Source of the DNA: an uncultured Bacteroidota bacterium
Lineage (GTDB): Bacteria; Bacteroidota; Bacteroidia; Chitinophagales; Chitinophagaceae
DNA: 35,953 nucleotides
Assembly: GCA_903874055.1 (NCBI GenBank)
Contig: CAIQQR010000041.1
Coordinates: forward strand, 1 to 35,953
Direction: 5' to 3'
In this document: in pieces, positions 34,622 through 35,953 of the stretch
Numbering within the stretch: the stretch's first letter is position 1
How the letters are laid out: each line of letters opens with the position of its first letter
Notes under the pieces: generated by a model
What the model was told of the DNA's origin: nothing
The model's database searches: none
The model's input: only the letters and a program-made list of their open reading frames with translations
Translations under genes and position numbers: made by a program

Positions 34622-34655
34622 CAAAAAAATGCCCCAGTGAGTACTGGGGCATTTT
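34622..34655 (-). terminator. Terminator of the isc operon
   Basis: A 13-bp perfect stem (AAAATGCCCCAGT / ACTGGGGCATTTT) with a four-base loop is followed on the minus strand by a T run. It lies 62 bases after the iscA stop and just before gldFG. Confidence 0.9.
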
Positions 34656-34717
34656 GTATAAATTTTAAGAATCGTATTTCGAAAAATTCTTAATTTTTTG
34701 AATAAATCATAAAAGGG

Positions 34718-35071
34718 CTATACAGCAAAACTTTCACCACAACCACAACTACGACTCGCATTTGGGTTGTTAAAGTAAAAGCCCTTTCCGTTTAAGCCAT
34801 CCGAAAAATCCAATTCGGTGTTTACTAAGTATAGGAAGCTTTTCAAATCAGTTACTACTTTTACGCCATTGTCTTCAAACACTTGATCCATTGGTTTTAT
34901 TTCGTTGTCAAAATCAAGCTTATAACTTAATCCTGAACAACCACCTCCTACCACACCTACTCTTAAAAAGTAAGATGGATCGTTTGCAATATGAGCATCT
35001 TGCATAAGTTGAGTCACTTTTACCTTTGCTTTTTCGCTCACTAAAATAGTATTTTCTGCTACTGTACTCAT
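34718..35071 (-). CDS. iscA: Iron-sulfur cluster assembly protein, IscA/HesB family
   Basis: A-type carrier that receives Fe-S clusters and passes them to apoproteins. The 117 residues have the three conserved cysteines: C45 in GGGCSGLSY, and C109 and C111 in SCGCGESF. The gene starts nine bases after the iscU stop, so the two are translated from one mRNA. ErpA and SufA share these motifs, and the name IscA rests on the gene order iscS-iscU-iscA. A strong terminator follows. Confidence 0.93.
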   Translation of the reverse strand: MSTVAENTILVSEKAKVKVTQLMQDAHIANDPSYFLRVGVVGGGCSGLSYKLDFDNEIKPMDQVFEDNGVKVVTDLKSFLYLVNTELDFSDGLNGKGFYFNNPNASRSCGCGESFAV

Positions 35072-35080
35072 TCCTTACGA

Positions 35081-35497
35081 TTAGTGGATACGCTCTTCGA
35101 ATACTAATTCGTCTAAGCCATTCTTTTTACGATAGTCATTAATTGCTGACTTAATAGCGTCTTCTGCTAAAACTGAACAGTGAATTTTTACTGGAGGTAA
35201 ATTTAATTCCTCTACTAAATCCATATTGTCAATTTTTACTGCTTCATCCACTGACTTTCCTTTTAACCACTCTGTAGCTAAAGAACTTGAAGCAATTGCA
35301 GAGCCACAACCAAAAGTTTTAAACTTCGCATCGGTAATAATTCCAGTTGCTTCGTCCACTTGAATTTGTAAACGCATAACGTCTCCGCACTCTGGTGCAC
35401 CTACTAAACCAGTACCTACACTTTTTGATGCTTTGTCTAAGGTTCCTACATTTTTAGGATTAGAATAATGATCGATTACTTTATCTGAGTATGCCAT
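35081..35497 (-). CDS. iscU: Iron-sulfur cluster scaffold protein IscU
   Basis: The scaffold on which IscS-derived sulfur and iron form [2Fe-2S] clusters. The 138 residues carry C37 and D39 (APECGDVM), C64 (TFGCGSAIASSS), H106/C107 and the chaperone-binding LPPVKIHCS motif. That motif, which HscA recognises in E. coli, identifies IscU rather than SufU. It is the second gene of the cluster, 113 bases after iscS. That gap has a TAnnTTTG box, so it may also be transcribed on its own. Confidence 0.96.
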   Translation of the reverse strand: MAYSDKVIDHYSNPKNVGTLDKASKSVGTGLVGAPECGDVMRLQIQVDEATGIITDAKFKTFGCGSAIASSSLATEWLKGKSVDEAVKIDNMDLVEELNLPPVKIHCSVLAEDAIKSAINDYRKKNGLDELVFEERIH

Positions 35498-35563
35498 TGT
35501 TGTATGTTTAAGTTGTTTTGATAATTTTATGAAACGAATTTAGTGATGTGGCTTACACCTTCA

Positions 35564-35571
35564 CAAAAATA
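35564..35571 (-). promoter_or_regulatory. Possible internal iscU promoter, -7 box
   Basis: The minus strand reads TATTTTTG, a perfect TAnnTTTG, 66 bases before the iscU ATG, in the iscS-iscU gap. There is no clear -33 element, and the region is A/T-rich, so chance is possible. Confidence 0.3.
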
Positions 35572-35610
35572 TTTCAAGTTTTGTAACTTTCAGTTACTTA
35601 CTTGTAATAT

Positions 35611-35953
35611 TTAGTGATGTGCCCATTGAATTGCATCAATGTCCACACCCTCTTTAAACATTTCCCAAAGTGGGCTCATCTCTCTTAATTTTAAAACAGT
35701 ATCAGTTACTGCTTTAATTGTAAAATCAATTTGCTCCTCGGTAGTATAACGGCCTAATCCAAAACGTAGAGAACTATGTGCTAAATCGTCTCCTAAACCT
35801 AAGGCTTTTAAAACATAGCTAGGCTCCAAAGAAGCAGATGTACAAGCCGATCCAGAAGACAAGGCAATGTCTTTATTAAAGCCCATCATTAAACCTTCTC
35901 CCTCTACATATTTGAAAGAAATATTGCTTACATGTGGTAAACGGTGAGCAGGA
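35611..35953 (-). CDS. iscS: Cysteine desulfurase IscS, C-terminal end (partial)
   Basis: The last 114 codons of a PLP enzyme that takes sulfur from cysteine for Fe-S clusters and tRNA thiolation. The reading frame stays open to the right window edge: [20 protein letters not shown] precedes [41 protein letters not shown] is the flexible loop with the persulfide-forming cysteine of the IscS/NifS group I type. The end DAIQWAHH matches the IscU-contacting tail of IscS proteins. The PLP lysine region lies outside the window. It heads the iscS-iscU-iscA order. Confidence 0.95.
   Translation of the reverse strand, partial: PAHRLPHVSNISFKYVEGEGLMMGFNKDIALSSGSACTSASLEPSYVLKALGLGDDLAHSSLRFGLGRYTTEEQIDFTIKAVTDTVLKLREMSPLWEMFKEGVDIDAIQWAHH

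Overview
The window reads as ordinary chromosomal DNA of a Bacteroidota bacterium, probably of the Chitinophagales/Chitinophagaceae type (inferred from protein style, not tested). The grounds are: AT-rich DNA; a GldF/GldG gliding-type ABC protein; the Bacteroidota-type membrane family I take to be DUF6427; a group-II-like GGGP synthase; a LytS/LytTR pair; a split transketolase; and repeated TAnnTTTG promoter boxes, the -7 element of the Bacteroidota primary sigma factor. I saw no rRNA, tRNA, CRISPR array, phage or insertion sequence.

Layout. 1-147 is the tail of a sigma factor. 247-5494 (minus) runs from an LD-carboxypeptidase through a DUF6427-like membrane protein and PurQ to a two-gene DsbD electron-transfer pair. 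MetG (plus) is followed by a Tat-dependent FAD dehydrogenase pair and the B12-dependent ribonucleotide reductase NrdJ (minus). 13.7-21.3 kb holds GGGP synthase, a two-component system, Dxs, ScpA, an EamA transporter and Frr. 21.3-25.9 kb holds an orphan transketolase N-terminal subunit, RbfA with a LolC/E-like permease, and an MsbA-like exporter. 25.9-34.6 kb (minus) holds a histone-H1-like/DksA fusion, IleS, LspA, TerC and a fused GldF-GldG. The window ends in an iscS-iscU-iscA cluster that runs off the right edge.

Most genes are housekeeping: translation (metG, ileS, frr, rbfA), isoprenoid and lipid synthesis (dxs, pcrB), the envelope (lspA, LD-carboxypeptidase, MsbA-like, LolC/E-like), redox and Fe-S metabolism (dsbD pair, isc) and nucleotides (purQ, nrdJ). 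I found no clearly new multi-gene system.

The points most worth a second look are: (1) IleRS with its HIGH motif rearranged to GIHH; (2) a DsbD whose own N-terminal domain has no redox cysteines while the neighbouring gene supplies a CxxxxC domain; (3) a degenerate DksA domain fused to a long Lys/Ala/Pro histone-like arm built from DNA tandem repeats; (4) GldF and GldG in one polypeptide; (5) an orphan transketolase half; (6) eleven perfect TAnnTTTG boxes, several so close to the start codon that leaderless mRNAs are implied.
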